A stretch of DNA of 64,000 nucleotides from Stutzerimonas azotifigens. Its GTDB lineage: Bacteria > Pseudomonadota > Gammaproteobacteria > Pseudomonadales > Pseudomonadaceae. This document shows, in pieces, positions 7,715 to 16,770 of the stretch. The stretch's first letter is position 1, and the number at the start of each line of letters is the position of its first letter. The stretch spans positions 62,001 to 126,000 of the forward strand of contig NZ_JAAMRF010000007.1 of the NCBI RefSeq assembly GCF_013522725.1, read 5' to 3'. Position numbers and translations under genes: made by a program. The notes under the pieces are model-generated. The model made no database searches. It was not told the DNA's origin and was given only the letters and a program-made list of their open reading frames with translations.

Positions 7715-7942
7715 GAAGGTATGGACTGCCTTAGAAAAATAGACGGGCAATCATAGACATTTCTCGTAATCCGGGCAGCGTCTCTCTTACGAACATGGAC
7801 GTGCCAGTTGGTTGCACCTGAACCGGTGCCGGCGCCGACCGCATCTGCGAGCGCCCGACCGCTCGAGTCGCTTGCGAGGTACGCCGATGGTCAGCGTTGC
7901 GGCAGCGGCCGGTTGCCCCATCCGGGGCGCTTGCGCCTTGCG

Positions 7943-9496
7943 TTACCCCTTCAGGAACCGTAAGGCCAGGCCCAACTGCGACTCTGCGAGCTGATGCACG
8001 GCCTGGCTTATTTCCGTGGTACGTCCGGCTTGTTGGCTGGTGCGTTCGGTGAAGCCGGCGATGTCGGTGATCTGCCTGTTGATCTGCTCGGCCACCTGGC
8101 CTTGTTGTTCGATGGCTGCCGCCATCTGCAGGCTCATGCCACTGATCTGACCGATCTCCTCGCAGATGCGGGCCAGCGCCTGGCGAGCCTGCTCGACGTC
8201 TTCAGCCGAGCGTTGCGCCGCAGCTTCTCCGTTCTGCGCGGTAGCAAGGGCACGGGCGCTACCGTCGCGCAGGCTTTCGATGGAGCTCTGAATCTCGTGT
8301 GTTGATTCTCGGGTATGTGAGGCCAGGCGGCGAACTTCGTCAGCGACCACCGCGAAGCCGCGGCCCGACTCTCCGGCACGCGCAGCCTCTATGGCTGCGT
8401 TCAGGGCAAGCAGGTTGGTCTGCTCGGCAATGTTCTGGATGACGTTGGCGATACCGCCAATGGACTCGATGGCTTCGGCGAGTTGCTCGACCGCCACCCC
8501 GGTGTCTTTGACAGAGTCACGCATGCTAGTCATCGATGCCTGGCTTCCCACCGACAGGCGTTCGCCGTCCCGCGCCAGTTGGTCGGCCTTCTGCGCCGCC
8601 TCCGCAGTGGTCTGCAGGTTGCGTGACAGCTCCTGGATCGTCGCGCTCATTTCATTGATCGCCGCGGCGGTCTGTTCGGTTTCACGGACTTGTTGGCCCA
8701 ATTGCTCGGCTGCCATGTCCACCACCTCGGCTGAGCTCTGTGCCTGCTGTCTGAGCACTTCGCTATTGATGCAGATGCGCGACATCACGGTGCTCATCCG
8801 TGCGCGCTGGCTGTTCAGCGCCATGGCGAGTCGGCCGATGTCGCCGGGGTGGTCACTGTGCAGCGGTGCCAGCAACGCGTCGCTGTAAATTTCCCGGTGC
8901 CGGGCGAGCAGTTCCCGGACCTGCTTGCGCCGCCTTAGGGTGGACTGGAGCGTGCCGCTACCGAGCAAGGCGAGCAGGGCGATCAGCCACACGGGACCGA
9001 GTTGATGACTGGCCCAGGCGCCGATCAAGCCGATGGCGGTTGCGATCGTGAGCGCGTGTTCTGCGACGCCGGCCTGCACCCGTGCGCTCCATGACCAGGG
9101 CAATTTGCCCCGCGCGAGTCGCAGGTAAAGCGCCTGCGCACGTTGGACGTCTTCCGGCTCGATGTCTTGGTAAACGGTGCCCAGCGCCGACAATTGCCCG
9201 CCGTCGAACAGCGGAACCACATAGAGGGTGTGCCAGTACGTCGAGCCATCCTTGTGCAGGCCCATCATCGGTCCTGTCCAGGGCACGCCCGCGCGTAGCG
9301 CCCGCCACATGCCGGCGATCACCACCGCGGGCATGTCCGGGTGATTGATTATCTGATGCGGTTTGCCCACCAGTTCGGCTTCGCTGTAGCCGCACATCGA
9401 ACGGTAGGCGGGGTTGCAGTTCAGGACCACACCTTGTGGGTCGAGCCGCGAGATCGGAGGTTCAACGAAGGTCAGGGCGTTTGCGGCGGCAGTCAT
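7943..9496 (-). CDS. Aer-like PAS methyl-accepting chemotaxis protein
   Basis: The protein of 517 residues starts with a PAS domain (residues 1-125, with [20 protein letters not shown] and [13 protein letters not shown]), as in Aer energy-taxis receptors. It continues with a hydrophobic hairpin (about 145-185, [20 protein letters not shown]) and a HAMP-like linker. The C-terminal signalling domain has the conserved hairpin tip [20 protein letters not shown]. There is no large periplasmic ligand domain, so it should sense redox or a cytoplasmic ligand and signal to CheA/CheW. No CheR-tethering pentapeptide is seen at the C-terminus. Its place between iacR and the transporter genes suggests taxis linked to auxin or aromatic metabolism. 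Confidence 0.9.
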   Translation of the reverse strand: MTAAANALTFVEPPISRLDPQGVVLNCNPAYRSMCGYSEAELVGKPHQIINHPDMPAVVIAGMWRALRAGVPWTGPMMGLHKDGSTYWHTLYVVPLFDGGQLSALGTVYQDIEPEDVQRAQALYLRLARGKLPWSWSARVQAGVAEHALTIATAIGLIGAWASHQLGPVWLIALLALLGSGTLQSTLRRRKQVRELLARHREIYSDALLAPLHSDHPGDIGRLAMALNSQRARMSTVMSRICINSEVLRQQAQSSAEVVDMAAEQLGQQVRETEQTAAAINEMSATIQELSRNLQTTAEAAQKADQLARDGERLSVGSQASMTSMRDSVKDTGVAVEQLAEAIESIGGIANVIQNIAEQTNLLALNAAIEAARAGESGRGFAVVADEVRRLASHTRESTHEIQSSIESLRDGSARALATAQNGEAAAQRSAEDVEQARQALARICEEIGQISGMSLQMAAAIEQQGQVAEQINRQITDIAGFTERTSQQAGRTTEISQAVHQLAESQLGLALRFLKG

Positions 9497-9528
9497 GGCG
9501 CGACTCCTATACTGGCCACGGATCGAGG

Positions 9529-9556
9529 CGCGGCGTCGCGGGCACGCGACGCCGCG
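9529..9556. other. Strong GC hairpin between aldolase and chemoreceptor genes
   Basis: Arms 9529-9540 and 9545-9556 are perfectly complementary over 12 bp with a GGCA loop. There is no T-run on either side, so it is a poor intrinsic terminator. It may be an mRNA-stabilising or attenuating hairpin 6 nt past the aldolase stop. Confidence 0.6.
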
Positions 9557-9562
9557 TGGGGG

Positions 9563-10330
9563 TCACCAGCTCATCTGCCGCTCGGTGCGCATCTTGCGAA
9601 CCATGGCGTCATAGAACTTGATGGCAAAGCCGCTTTCGCGGATCAGCATCGCGGTGAGGTCGGCGCACTTGGCGGCGATACCTTCCTCCAGTGGATTGTC
9701 TTCGCCGCCCAGTGCACCGGCGGCACACTGGTTTTCGGCGGCGCGCTGGACGGTCCAGAGTAAGAAGAACGCCTTTTCGATACTGCTTTCACCGACCGCG
9801 ATGCCATGGTTGCGCAGCACCAGGATGTGCTTGTCACCGAGGCTTTCGATCATGCGTACCTTCTCGTCGTCGAACAGGGTGATGCCTTCGAAGGTGTGGT
9901 AGCCGACGCGGCCATACAGCTGCGCGCCGTAGAAGTCGTCATGAGTGAAGCCGCGCTTCTTCTGCACCACGGCAGAGATCGGCGTCGTGTGGGTGTGGAT
10001 CAGGCATTGGATGTCTTCGCGTGCCCCGTGCACGGCACTGTGCAGGGCGAAGCCCGCGGGGTTGCCGTCGTACTCCGAGGGTTCCAGCTTGTTGCCGTGC
10101 AGATCGACCTTGAGCAGATTGGCCGGTGTGACTTCGGTGTAATTGAGCCCGAACGGATTGACCAGATAGTGGTGGGCGGGGCCGGGCAGTCGCGCCGAAA
10201 TGTGGTTGAAGATGGTCTCCGTCCAGCCGAAGTAATCGACCAGGTGATAACAATGGGCGAGCTTGACGCGCAGCGCCCATTCCTCTTCGCTGCATTGGGT
10301 AGGTTGGGTGAATTCGGTCCTGGCGTTCAT
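9563..10330 (-). CDS. Class II aldolase/adducin-family protein
   Basis: The 255-residue protein begins MNARTEFTQPTQCSEEEWAL. It has the class II aldolase zinc-site motifs: HTHTTPISAV around residue 110 and the later RNHGIAVG. The fold is that of L-fuculose-phosphate aldolase, but many members act in aromatic or acid catabolism as decarboxylases or hydratases, and the substrate cannot be read from the sequence. It lies 17 nt downstream of the ketopantoate-reductase-like gene, at the end of the livJHMGF operon. I infer a role in handling a side-chain or uptake product of the pathway, without direct evidence. Confidence 0.85.
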   Translation of the reverse strand: MNARTEFTQPTQCSEEEWALRVKLAHCYHLVDYFGWTETIFNHISARLPGPAHHYLVNPFGLNYTEVTPANLLKVDLHGNKLEPSEYDGNPAGFALHSAVHGAREDIQCLIHTHTTPISAVVQKKRGFTHDDFYGAQLYGRVGYHTFEGITLFDDEKVRMIESLGDKHILVLRNHGIAVGESSIEKAFFLLWTVQRAAENQCAAGALGGEDNPLEEGIAAKCADLTAMLIRESGFAIKFYDAMVRKMRTERQMSW

Positions 10331-10347
10331 GGCAGGTCTCTTCGTGT

Positions 10348-11337
10348 TCAGTGAATGTGCGTCCGGGCGCTGCAGAAGCGCGCCAGGGCGAGGATGTCGC
10401 GGGTGATGGGCATGGCTAGGCCCTGGTGGCCGGCAAGCTCGATGACGGCGTCGCCGATTGCCGCAAGCTCCAGCGGGCGGCCGCTCTGGTAGTCCTGCAG
10501 CATCGAGGTGCGGACCGCGCCCATGCCGGCGCCCAGCTCCATGAAGGTGAGCGGGTCGAAGTTGATGCGGGCGCCATAAGCGGCGGCCGTGAGCAGGGTC
10601 TCCTGAAGGATCTTGGCGACCACGGTCTTCAGTTCGGTCTTGCCATAGAGTTCTTCGAGCGTCGCACCGGTCAGGACCGACAGCGGGTTGGACGTCAGGT
10701 TGGCAATGATCTTGGTCCACAGCTGGTCGCGGATGCGGTCGGTGGCGCGGGCCTCGATACCGGCTCGCTCGATCAGTGCACGGACCTGTTCCAGGCGCTC
10801 GGTCATCCGGTCACTGGGTTCGCCGAGGATCATCAGGTGCGGGTTGCGTGACGTCACCACGCCCGGCGAGACGGTTTCGGCGGTGATGAACACCACGCAG
10901 CCGAGCACGCGTTCCAGATCCAGCGCCCGGCTCAATGCTCCATCGGGGTCGACGGCTTCGACGCGGCGGCCGGCGAAGCGGCCCTGCACGCCGTGGAAGT
11001 ACCACCAGGGCACGCCATTGACGACCGGAACGACGACGGTGCGTTCGCTGATGAGCGGGGCGAGGGTCGGCAGCAGGCCCGCCAGTGCCGGTGCCTTGGT
11101 GCAGATGAACACCAGGTCCTGCTCGCCGAACACGTCGCAGCGGTCGCTTGCGGTTACCCGAGCGTGGTGCTCGCCTTCCAGGTCGGTCAGGTGGATGCCG
11201 TCCGAGCTCAGTGCCGTGAGGGTTTCTCCGCGTGCCAGCACGCTGACCGGCTGGCCGCCCCTGACCAGCCGTGCCGCCAGGGTGCAGCCGATCGCGCCCG
11301 CACCGACGATGCATACCCGTTGTGTCGATGTGTTCAT
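10348..11337 (-). CDS. Ketopantoate-reductase (PanE/ApbA) family oxidoreductase
   Basis: The 329 residues begin MNTSTQRVCIVGAGAIGCTL with the Rossmann GAGAIG motif for NADPH. VVPVVNGVPWWYF around residue 115 and a C-terminal helical domain with RDQLWTKIIANLTSNPLSVL (catalytic Lys region) follow. The family reduces 2-dehydropantoate to pantoate, but this paralogue is embedded in a catabolic operon and probably reduces another 2-oxo acid or oxidises a hydroxy acid. AAGGAG is 5 nt before the ATG. It lies 37 nt downstream of livF. Confidence 0.85.
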   Translation of the reverse strand: MNTSTQRVCIVGAGAIGCTLAARLVRGGQPVSVLARGETLTALSSDGIHLTDLEGEHHARVTASDRCDVFGEQDLVFICTKAPALAGLLPTLAPLISERTVVVPVVNGVPWWYFHGVQGRFAGRRVEAVDPDGALSRALDLERVLGCVVFITAETVSPGVVTSRNPHLMILGEPSDRMTERLEQVRALIERAGIEARATDRIRDQLWTKIIANLTSNPLSVLTGATLEELYGKTELKTVVAKILQETLLTAAAYGARINFDPLTFMELGAGMGAVRTSMLQDYQSGRPLELAAIGDAVIELAGHQGLAMPITRDILALARFCSARTHIH

Positions 11338-11374
11338 GAGGGCTCCTTGAGGCTCGTCCTGGCGAGCCAATCGG

Positions 11375-12139
11375 TCATCCGGCCAACATTTCCTGATGCT
11401 TGCTGGCGAGCCCGAGGTAGGCCTCGATCACGCGAGGATCGTCGGCGAGCTGGTCCGCGGGTCCTTGCATGGCGATCTGTCCGGTCTCCAGCACATAGGC
11501 GTAATCCGCCACACGCAGCGCCGCGCGGGCGTTCTGCTCGACCAGCAGGATCGACACGCCCTGTTTTCGCAGCTCGGCGATGATCCGGAAGATTTCCCGG
11601 GTGATCAGCGGCGCGAGGCCGAGGCTCGGCTCATCGAGCATCAGCAGTTTGGGCTTGGCCATCAGCGCGCGACCCACGGCAAGCATCTGCCTCTCGCCGC
11701 CGGACAGGGTCGAGGACTCCTGCTTGCGTCGCTCGAACAGACGCGGAAAGAGGTCGTAGACCTCCTGCAGGGTGCCGTCGAGGTGCCTGTCGCCCTTGCG
11801 GTAGCGCATGAAGCCGCCGAGGCGCAGGTTGTCCTCGACGCTCATGCTGCCGAACAGCTCACGCTTCTCGGGTACCAGGCCGAGCCCCCGGCCGACCAGC
11901 ACTTCGACCTCCGGCACCGCTTCGAGGGAGCCGTCGAAGCGTACCTGGCCCTTGGAGCCGAGCACGCCCATGATGGCCGACAGCAGCGTGGTCTTGCCGG
12001 CGCCGTTCGGGCCGATCACCGTGACGATCTGGCCCTCGCCAACGGTGAGGTTGGCGTTGCTCAGCGCCTCGACCTTGCCGTACGCGACACAGAGGTCGTT
12101 CACTTCCAGCAGTGTGTTGCGTGGTACGTTCCGGTTCAT
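11375..12139 (-). CDS. livF: Branched-chain-type ABC transporter ATPase (LivF)
   Basis: This 254-residue ATPase carries Walker A GPNGAGKTT, signature LSGGERQMLAVGRALM and Walker B LLMLDEPSLGLAP, with the LivF-specific IVTVIGPNGAGKTTLLSAIM. It energises import together with the fused LivM-LivG protein upstream, with which it overlaps by 1 nt (TGATG). A GTG three bases earlier is an alternative start. The HAAT family carries branched amino acids but also many aromatic acids, which is likely here given the neighbours. Confidence 0.93.
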   Translation of the reverse strand: MNRNVPRNTLLEVNDLCVAYGKVEALSNANLTVGEGQIVTVIGPNGAGKTTLLSAIMGVLGSKGQVRFDGSLEAVPEVEVLVGRGLGLVPEKRELFGSMSVEDNLRLGGFMRYRKGDRHLDGTLQEVYDLFPRLFERRKQESSTLSGGERQMLAVGRALMAKPKLLMLDEPSLGLAPLITREIFRIIAELRKQGVSILLVEQNARAALRVADYAYVLETGQIAMQGPADQLADDPRVIEAYLGLASKHQEMLAG

Positions 12140-13941
12140 CACTCCGCTCCTCCAAGATAGGCTTCCAGTACGGCGGGGTTCTGTTGCACCTCTTCGGGCA
12201 GGCCCTCAGCGATCTTTTCACCGAACTCCATCACCACGACCCGGTCGACCAGGCCCATGACGAAGTCCATGTCATGCTCGACGAGCAGAATGGCCATGCC
12301 TTCACCGCGTAGCTTGCGCAGGAGGTTGCCCAGGGCTTCCTTTTCCTTGAGGCGCAGTCCGGCGGCCGGTTCGTCGAGCAGCAGAAGGCAAGGGTCGGAG
12401 CAGAGGGCGCGAGCGATTTCCAGGATGCGCTGCTGGCCCAGGGCGAGGCTGCCGGCCTCTTCGTAGAGGTAGTCACCGAGGCCGACGCGCTCGAGCTGGT
12501 AGCGCGCCTCGCGCAGCAGTTCGGCTTCTTCGGCGCGCTCCAGGTGCAGCAACGACGGGACGATGCCCTTGGCGCCGCGCAGGTGGGCACCGATGGCCAC
12601 GTTCTCCAACACGCTCATGCTCGGTAGCAGTTTCACGTGTTGGAAGGTCCGGCTCATGCCCATGCGCGCGATGCGGCGCGACGGTATGCCGTTGATCCTT
12701 TTGCCGAGGAACTGCACCTCGCCTGCGCTGGGCACGTCCACGCCGGAAATCTGGTTGAACATGGTGCTTTTGCCGGCGCCGTTGGGGCCGATCAGGGCGA
12801 GGATTTCACCGGCATGGACCGACAGGTTCATCTGGTTGTTGGCCACCAGCCCGCCGAAGCGCCTGGTTACCTCCCGGGCCTCGAGTATCAGCTCGCCACC
12901 CGCTGGCAAGGTGCGACGCGGCAGCGCTGGCGCCTGGTCGTCGGCGATGGGCGAACGGTGTCGGTGGCGCAGCGCCGCAGGCATGGCTTTGACCAGCAGA
13001 GACCAGAGTCCACCGGGTGCGCGCTGCATCAGCAATACGATGAGCAGCCCGAAGACGATCATCTCGTAGTTGCCCTGGCTACCCAGCAGCATTGGCAGCC
13101 AATCTTGTAGCCACTGCTTGAGCATGGTCAGGATGCCCGCGCCGAGCAGAGCGCCCCAGACGCTACCCACTCCGCCGATGAGCGCCATGAACAGGTAGTC
13201 GATGCCCATGTTCAAGCCGAACGGCGTGGGATTCACGAAGCGTTGGGTGTGCGCATAGAGCCAGCCGGAGACCGCGGCGAACAGAGCCGAGATCAGGAAG
13301 ATCACCATCTTCGAGCGGAAGGTGTTGACGCCCATTGATTCGGCCATGATCTGGCCGCCCTTGAGTGCGCGAATGGCGCGCCCCTCGCGAGAATTCAGGA
13401 GGTTCTGGGTGATCAGGATGGCCAGTAGCAGCACGGCCCAGATCAGGTAGTAGATTTTTTCGCCGCGATCGAGCGCGATACCGAACAGCGAGAGGGAGGG
13501 CAGGTCGGCAACACCGGTCTGGCCACCCAGCTCATCGATGGTGCCGAACAGGTAATACAGCGATATCCCCCAGGCGATGGTGCCCAGCGGCAGATAGTGA
13601 CCTGACAGCTTGAGGGTCAGCGCCCCGAGAATCAGCGCGACGGCGGTTGTCAGCAGGATGCCGATCACCAGCGCCAGCCATGGCGAGCCCGCTGTCCAGG
13701 CCAGCCAGGTAGGCAGCTGTTCGGTAGTGGTGAGATAGGCGCTGGTGTAAGCGCCCAGGCCGACGAATGCCGCTTGCCCGAAGCTGGTCATGCCACCGAC
13801 GCCGGTCAGCAGTACCAGGCCGAGCACGACGAGCGTATACAGGCCGATGTAGTTGAGCAGGGTGATCTGGAAGTTCGGCAGCACGAGCGGCGCAAAGCCC
13901 AGCACCACGACCAGGGCGATCACGAGATAGCGTGGTTTCAT
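12139..13941 (-). CDS. Fused ABC permease-ATPase (LivM-LivG)
   Basis: At 600 residues this is two components in one chain. Residues 1-310 are a LivM permease with about eight to ten membrane helices (start MKPRYLVIALVVVLGFAPLV; GVGGMTSFGQAAFVGLGAY is the typical loop). Residues 350-600 are a LivG ATPase with Walker A GPNGAGKST, a modified signature LALGQQRILEIARAL and Walker B LLLLDEPAAGL. The linker (about 315-345) is Arg/Pro-rich. Such fusions are known in proteobacterial HAAT systems. Start and stop overlap livH and livF by 4 and 1 nt, so the subunits are translationally coupled. Confidence 0.93.
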   Translation of the reverse strand: MKPRYLVIALVVVLGFAPLVLPNFQITLLNYIGLYTLVVLGLVLLTGVGGMTSFGQAAFVGLGAYTSAYLTTTEQLPTWLAWTAGSPWLALVIGILLTTAVALILGALTLKLSGHYLPLGTIAWGISLYYLFGTIDELGGQTGVADLPSLSLFGIALDRGEKIYYLIWAVLLLAILITQNLLNSREGRAIRALKGGQIMAESMGVNTFRSKMVIFLISALFAAVSGWLYAHTQRFVNPTPFGLNMGIDYLFMALIGGVGSVWGALLGAGILTMLKQWLQDWLPMLLGSQGNYEMIVFGLLIVLLMQRAPGGLWSLLVKAMPAALRHRHRSPIADDQAPALPRRTLPAGGELILEAREVTRRFGGLVANNQMNLSVHAGEILALIGPNGAGKSTMFNQISGVDVPSAGEVQFLGKRINGIPSRRIARMGMSRTFQHVKLLPSMSVLENVAIGAHLRGAKGIVPSLLHLERAEEAELLREARYQLERVGLGDYLYEEAGSLALGQQRILEIARALCSDPCLLLLDEPAAGLRLKEKEALGNLLRKLRGEGMAILLVEHDMDFVMGLVDRVVVMEFGEKIAEGLPEEVQQNPAVLEAYLGGAE

Positions 13942-14975
13942 TCGTCTTCCTCCACGTGACGGCTGGTGAGGGAGCGCCAGAGCAGAAAGGGAATGATCAG
14001 GGTGAACACGATCACTTCTTTATAGGTACTGGCCCAGAACATCGAGAAGGCCTCGACCAGCCCGACCACCAGCGCACCGATCGCGGCGAGGGGATAGCTG
14101 ACCAGACCGCCGATGATTGCGCCGACGAAGCCCTTGAGGCTGATGATGAAGCCGGAGTCGAAATAAAGCGTGGTGATCGGTGCGATCAGGATGCCTGACA
14201 GCGTGCCGATGAAGGCGGCGAGGGCGAAGGTCGCCTTGCCTGCCAGAGTGGGCGAGATGCCCATGAGACGCGCGCCCATCCGGTTGACGGCGGTGGCGCG
14301 CAGCGCCTTGCCATAGAGGCTGCGCTCGAAGAACAGGAACAGCGCGATGATGGCCGTGAGCGAGACCACGATGACCCAGAGCGTCTGACTCTTGAGCATC
14401 ACCGGGCCGATCTCCAGGAAGGCGTCCGAGAACGGACGTGTCTGCGCGCCTTCTGGACCGAACAGCAGCAGGCCGACGCCGACCATGGCGACATGCACGG
14501 CGATCGACACGATCAGAAGCACCAGGGCATGGGCGCCAGCGATCGGCTGAAAGAAAAGGCGGTACATCTGCGGGCCGAGCGGCACCAGCAGGGCCAGGGT
14601 GAGCAGTGTCTGCAGACCCATTTGCAGGTCGGCTAGCGGCAGGCTGCGTACCAACGCAACCATGATCAAGGCATAGGCGAGTTTGATCGGTACCCGGCGC
14701 GGCAGACGAAAACCGGTACTGGCGCGTGCTGCATCGATCAGGTCGAGGCTGCAATCCACCACGGTCAGGGCCAGCAGCAGCCAGGCCAGCGCCGTGGGGT
14801 GACCGGCCTGTATGGCGGCCATCGTCAGGGCACCGAAGGTGACGAACTCACCGAGCGGAATCAGTAGGATTCGCGTCACGGTGAATACGAGCAGGATGGA
14901 CAGCGCCAGCAAAGCATAGATGGCACCGTTGGTCACGCCATCCTGCCCAAGCAGCATGGCTATCTGGAGATTCAT
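13938..14975 (-). CDS. livH: Branched-chain-type ABC transporter permease (LivH)
   Basis: The 345-residue inner-membrane permease begins MNLQIAMLLGQDGVTNGAIY, the standard LivH opening, and ends with the conserved GLVSYPLAAIGALVVGLVEA region. It is somewhat longer than E. coli LivH (about 308), with an extra cytoplasmic stretch near residues 75-105. It overlaps livMG by 4 nt (ATGA). It follows the binding-protein gene after a 93-nt gap that contains a hairpin. Confidence 0.92.
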   Translation of the reverse strand: MNLQIAMLLGQDGVTNGAIYALLALSILLVFTVTRILLIPLGEFVTFGALTMAAIQAGHPTALAWLLLALTVVDCSLDLIDAARASTGFRLPRRVPIKLAYALIMVALVRSLPLADLQMGLQTLLTLALLVPLGPQMYRLFFQPIAGAHALVLLIVSIAVHVAMVGVGLLLFGPEGAQTRPFSDAFLEIGPVMLKSQTLWVIVVSLTAIIALFLFFERSLYGKALRATAVNRMGARLMGISPTLAGKATFALAAFIGTLSGILIAPITTLYFDSGFIISLKGFVGAIIGGLVSYPLAAIGALVVGLVEAFSMFWASTYKEVIVFTLIIPFLLWRSLTSRHVEEDE

Positions 14976-15024
14976 CGCAAGACATCCTCAAAAGGCGGGA
15001 ACGCCTGAATTGGCGGCAAAAGGC

Positions 15025-15053
15025 GCGGGCGGGATCGTGCCCGTCCGCTTTTT
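15025..15053. terminator. Hairpin between livJ and livH
   Basis: Arms 15025-15033 and 15040-15048 pair over 9 positions with one mismatch. Five T follow on the plus strand and a short TTTT lies on the minus side. Located between the binding-protein gene and livH, it could act as a partial terminator giving excess binding protein, a usual arrangement for ABC importers. Confidence 0.5.
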
Positions 15054-15068
15054 AGTTATGGCGGCGGC

Positions 15069-16214
15069 TTATTTGAGCAGTGCCCATTTGCCGTCCTTGA
15101 CGGAGATGAGTTCGCGACCGCGTTCATCGAAGCCGCTGTGATCTTCAGCGGTCATGTTGTAGACGCCTTGGGTTCCCGCGAGCTCACGGGTCTGTTCGAG
15201 CGCGTCGCGAAGGGCTGCGCGAAATTCGGGCGTGCCGGGCTTGGCGGTCTGCTCCGCCACGGGGATGGCTTGTTCCAGCAGCAGCCCGGCGTCGTAGACG
15301 TTGGCGCCAAAGGTCGCGGGCGTTTCGTTGTAGAGCTTGCGGTAGGCCTCGATGTACGACTTGGCGATCGCCTTGGAGGGATGACTGTCCGGAACCTCGT
15401 CTACCACCAGCATCAGGCTTGCGGCGAGGATGGTCCCTTCCACCTTCTTGCCGCCGAGCTTGAGGAAGGGGTCGAGCGCTGCACCGTGGGTCTGGTACAT
15501 CTGGCCCTTGTAGCCCTGGTCGGCCAGCGTGGTCTGTGGCATGACCGATGAGCTTCCCGGCGCTGCCACCAGCACCGCGTCGGGCTTGGTCATCAGGATC
15601 TTCAGGCTCTGCCCGGTGACTGACGTGTCCTGGCGCTGGAAGCGCTCGTTGGCCACGATCTTGATGCCGTTCTTCCCGGCGAGCTCGGCCATGACCTTGG
15701 CCCAGTTCTCCCCGTAAGGATCCGCGGTACCGATGAAGCCCAGCGTCTTGACTCCGCTCGTGATCATCTGCGCGACGATGGCATCGGCGATCAGGTCATC
15801 GTTCTGAGTGGTCTTGAACACCCATCGCTTCTGCTCGGTCATCGGCAGTACCACGGCGGCGGTGCCGACCGGTGCCAGCATCGGCGTACCGGATTCGGCG
15901 GCGAACTGGATGACGCCCATGGCATTCGGCGAGCCGCTTGGCCCGATGATCGCGTCCACCTTCTCCTCGTCGATGAGTTTCTTGAATGCCTTCACCGACG
16001 CGGTGGGGTCGCTGCCGTCGTCCAGCGAGATATAGGTGATGTTCTGGTCACCGACCTTCTTGGGCATCAGGGCGATGCTGTTCTTTTGCGGGATGCCCAC
16101 CAGTGCAATCGGTCCGGTGGAGGAAGTGATCACGCCAATCTTTACCTCGGCGTGGGCGAGGGGAACGCAAAGCGCACTCAACATCAGGGTGGACACAGCT
16201 TTCATGAATCGCAT
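15069..16214 (-). CDS. ABC transporter periplasmic substrate-binding protein (LivJ/LivK type)
   Basis: The 381-residue protein has a cleavable signal peptide (MRFMKAVSTLMLSALCVPLA, then HA|EVKIGV) and a type-I periplasmic binding fold (peripla_BP_6), with the characteristic GVITSSTGPIALVGIPQKNS start and FAAESGTPMLAPVGT. GGAG lies 7 nt upstream of the ATG. First gene of a probable operon livJ-livH-livMG-livF-reductase-aldolase. Members of this group bind aromatic acids as well as amino acids. The head-to-head position with iacH suggests an aromatic or indolic ligand, which is inference. Confidence 0.92.
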   Translation of the reverse strand: MRFMKAVSTLMLSALCVPLAHAEVKIGVITSSTGPIALVGIPQKNSIALMPKKVGDQNITYISLDDGSDPTASVKAFKKLIDEEKVDAIIGPSGSPNAMGVIQFAAESGTPMLAPVGTAAVVLPMTEQKRWVFKTTQNDDLIADAIVAQMITSGVKTLGFIGTADPYGENWAKVMAELAGKNGIKIVANERFQRQDTSVTGQSLKILMTKPDAVLVAAPGSSSVMPQTTLADQGYKGQMYQTHGAALDPFLKLGGKKVEGTILAASLMLVVDEVPDSHPSKAIAKSYIEAYRKLYNETPATFGANVYDAGLLLEQAIPVAEQTAKPGTPEFRAALRDALEQTRELAGTQGVYNMTAEDHSGFDERGRELISVKDGKWALLK

Positions 16215-16572
16215 GTCGTTCTCCAGGGTGCAGGGCTAAATGCGGGCTGGCCGCCGGATGGGCTCCAAGCCTTCTTGTTGTCAGCGCCAAAGCGCTTCGA
16301 TGGCAGGAGACCGCTCGGCGACCCCTCGCTACCGAGTCGGAGATAGCAGTTTGCATGCCAGCGTCGGGGGTGCCCCACCAGTGAGCCACGCTGCCGTCCT
16401 GTATTTCTCTCCCTGTGGTGCTCGCTTTTCAACGGTGCCGAGACATGAGCGGGCGCGGGTCAGACGCTAGAAAAAACAGCCGCTTAGGCCGAGTTTTTAG
16501 CGGTTGTGAGCAGAAAAAATCGATCAAAATAACGCTCAAAAATACGCTTTAAAAAAGTAATTTTATTTTTGA

Positions 16573-16606
16573 ATGCTCAACAAAATCTTCGAGGTTTTTT
16601 GAGCAT
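16573..16606. repeat. 8-bp inverted repeat in the iac control region
   Basis: ATGCTCAA (16573-16580) and TTGAGCAT (16599-16606) are perfectly complementary. After one mismatch, three further A-T pairs extend the stem. The loop contains a T-run. It could be a terminator-like hairpin or a dimeric operator. Confidence 0.55.
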
Positions 16607-16654
16607 GAGTAACGCCGCGGTAACACCTGATTTGGCTCCTGATTCAGCAATTTT

Positions 16655-16668
16655 TAACTTATAAGTTA
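16655..16668. promoter_or_regulatory. 14-bp perfect palindrome, candidate operator
   Basis: TAACTTATAAGTTA reads the same on both strands and sits in the AT-rich part of the livJ-iacH intergenic region. MarR-type repressors bind AT-rich palindromes of about this size, so this is one of two candidate IacR sites. No binding has been shown. Confidence 0.4.
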
Positions 16669-16733
16669 TTGTAAAATAAAGATAATATGTGTTGTTAAGC
16701 TCTGTGGTGATGGATTTTTGGATCGTTACGATA

Positions 16734-16770
16734 GTGCACAAAACTGGTGCTTTTTACGTGAAAAGTGCAC
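16734..16770. promoter_or_regulatory. Paired GTGCAC sites, candidate iac operator
   Basis: Two GTGCAC palindromes lie at 16734-16739 and 16765-16770, 31 bp apart (three helical turns), with an extra half site GGTGC at 16746-16750 and TTTTACGTGAAAA between them. The pair ends 13 bp before a TATAAA -10-like element, the position expected for a repressor or activator of iacH. Confidence 0.45.

Noticed and set aside
7814-7829. GCACC-N6-GGTGC inverted repeat upstream of the MarR gene as a second copy of the iac operator
   Set aside because: The spacing differs from the GTGCAC elements before iacH and GC-rich inverted repeats of this size are common here.
7914-7931. GCCCC-ATCC-GGGGC hairpin after the chemoreceptor gene
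   Set aside because: Only a 5-bp stem and no T-run on the minus strand, so not called as a terminator.
16240-16470. 76-codon frame upstream of livJ
   Set aside because: Composition looks random, no RBS, and it lies in the divergent control region.
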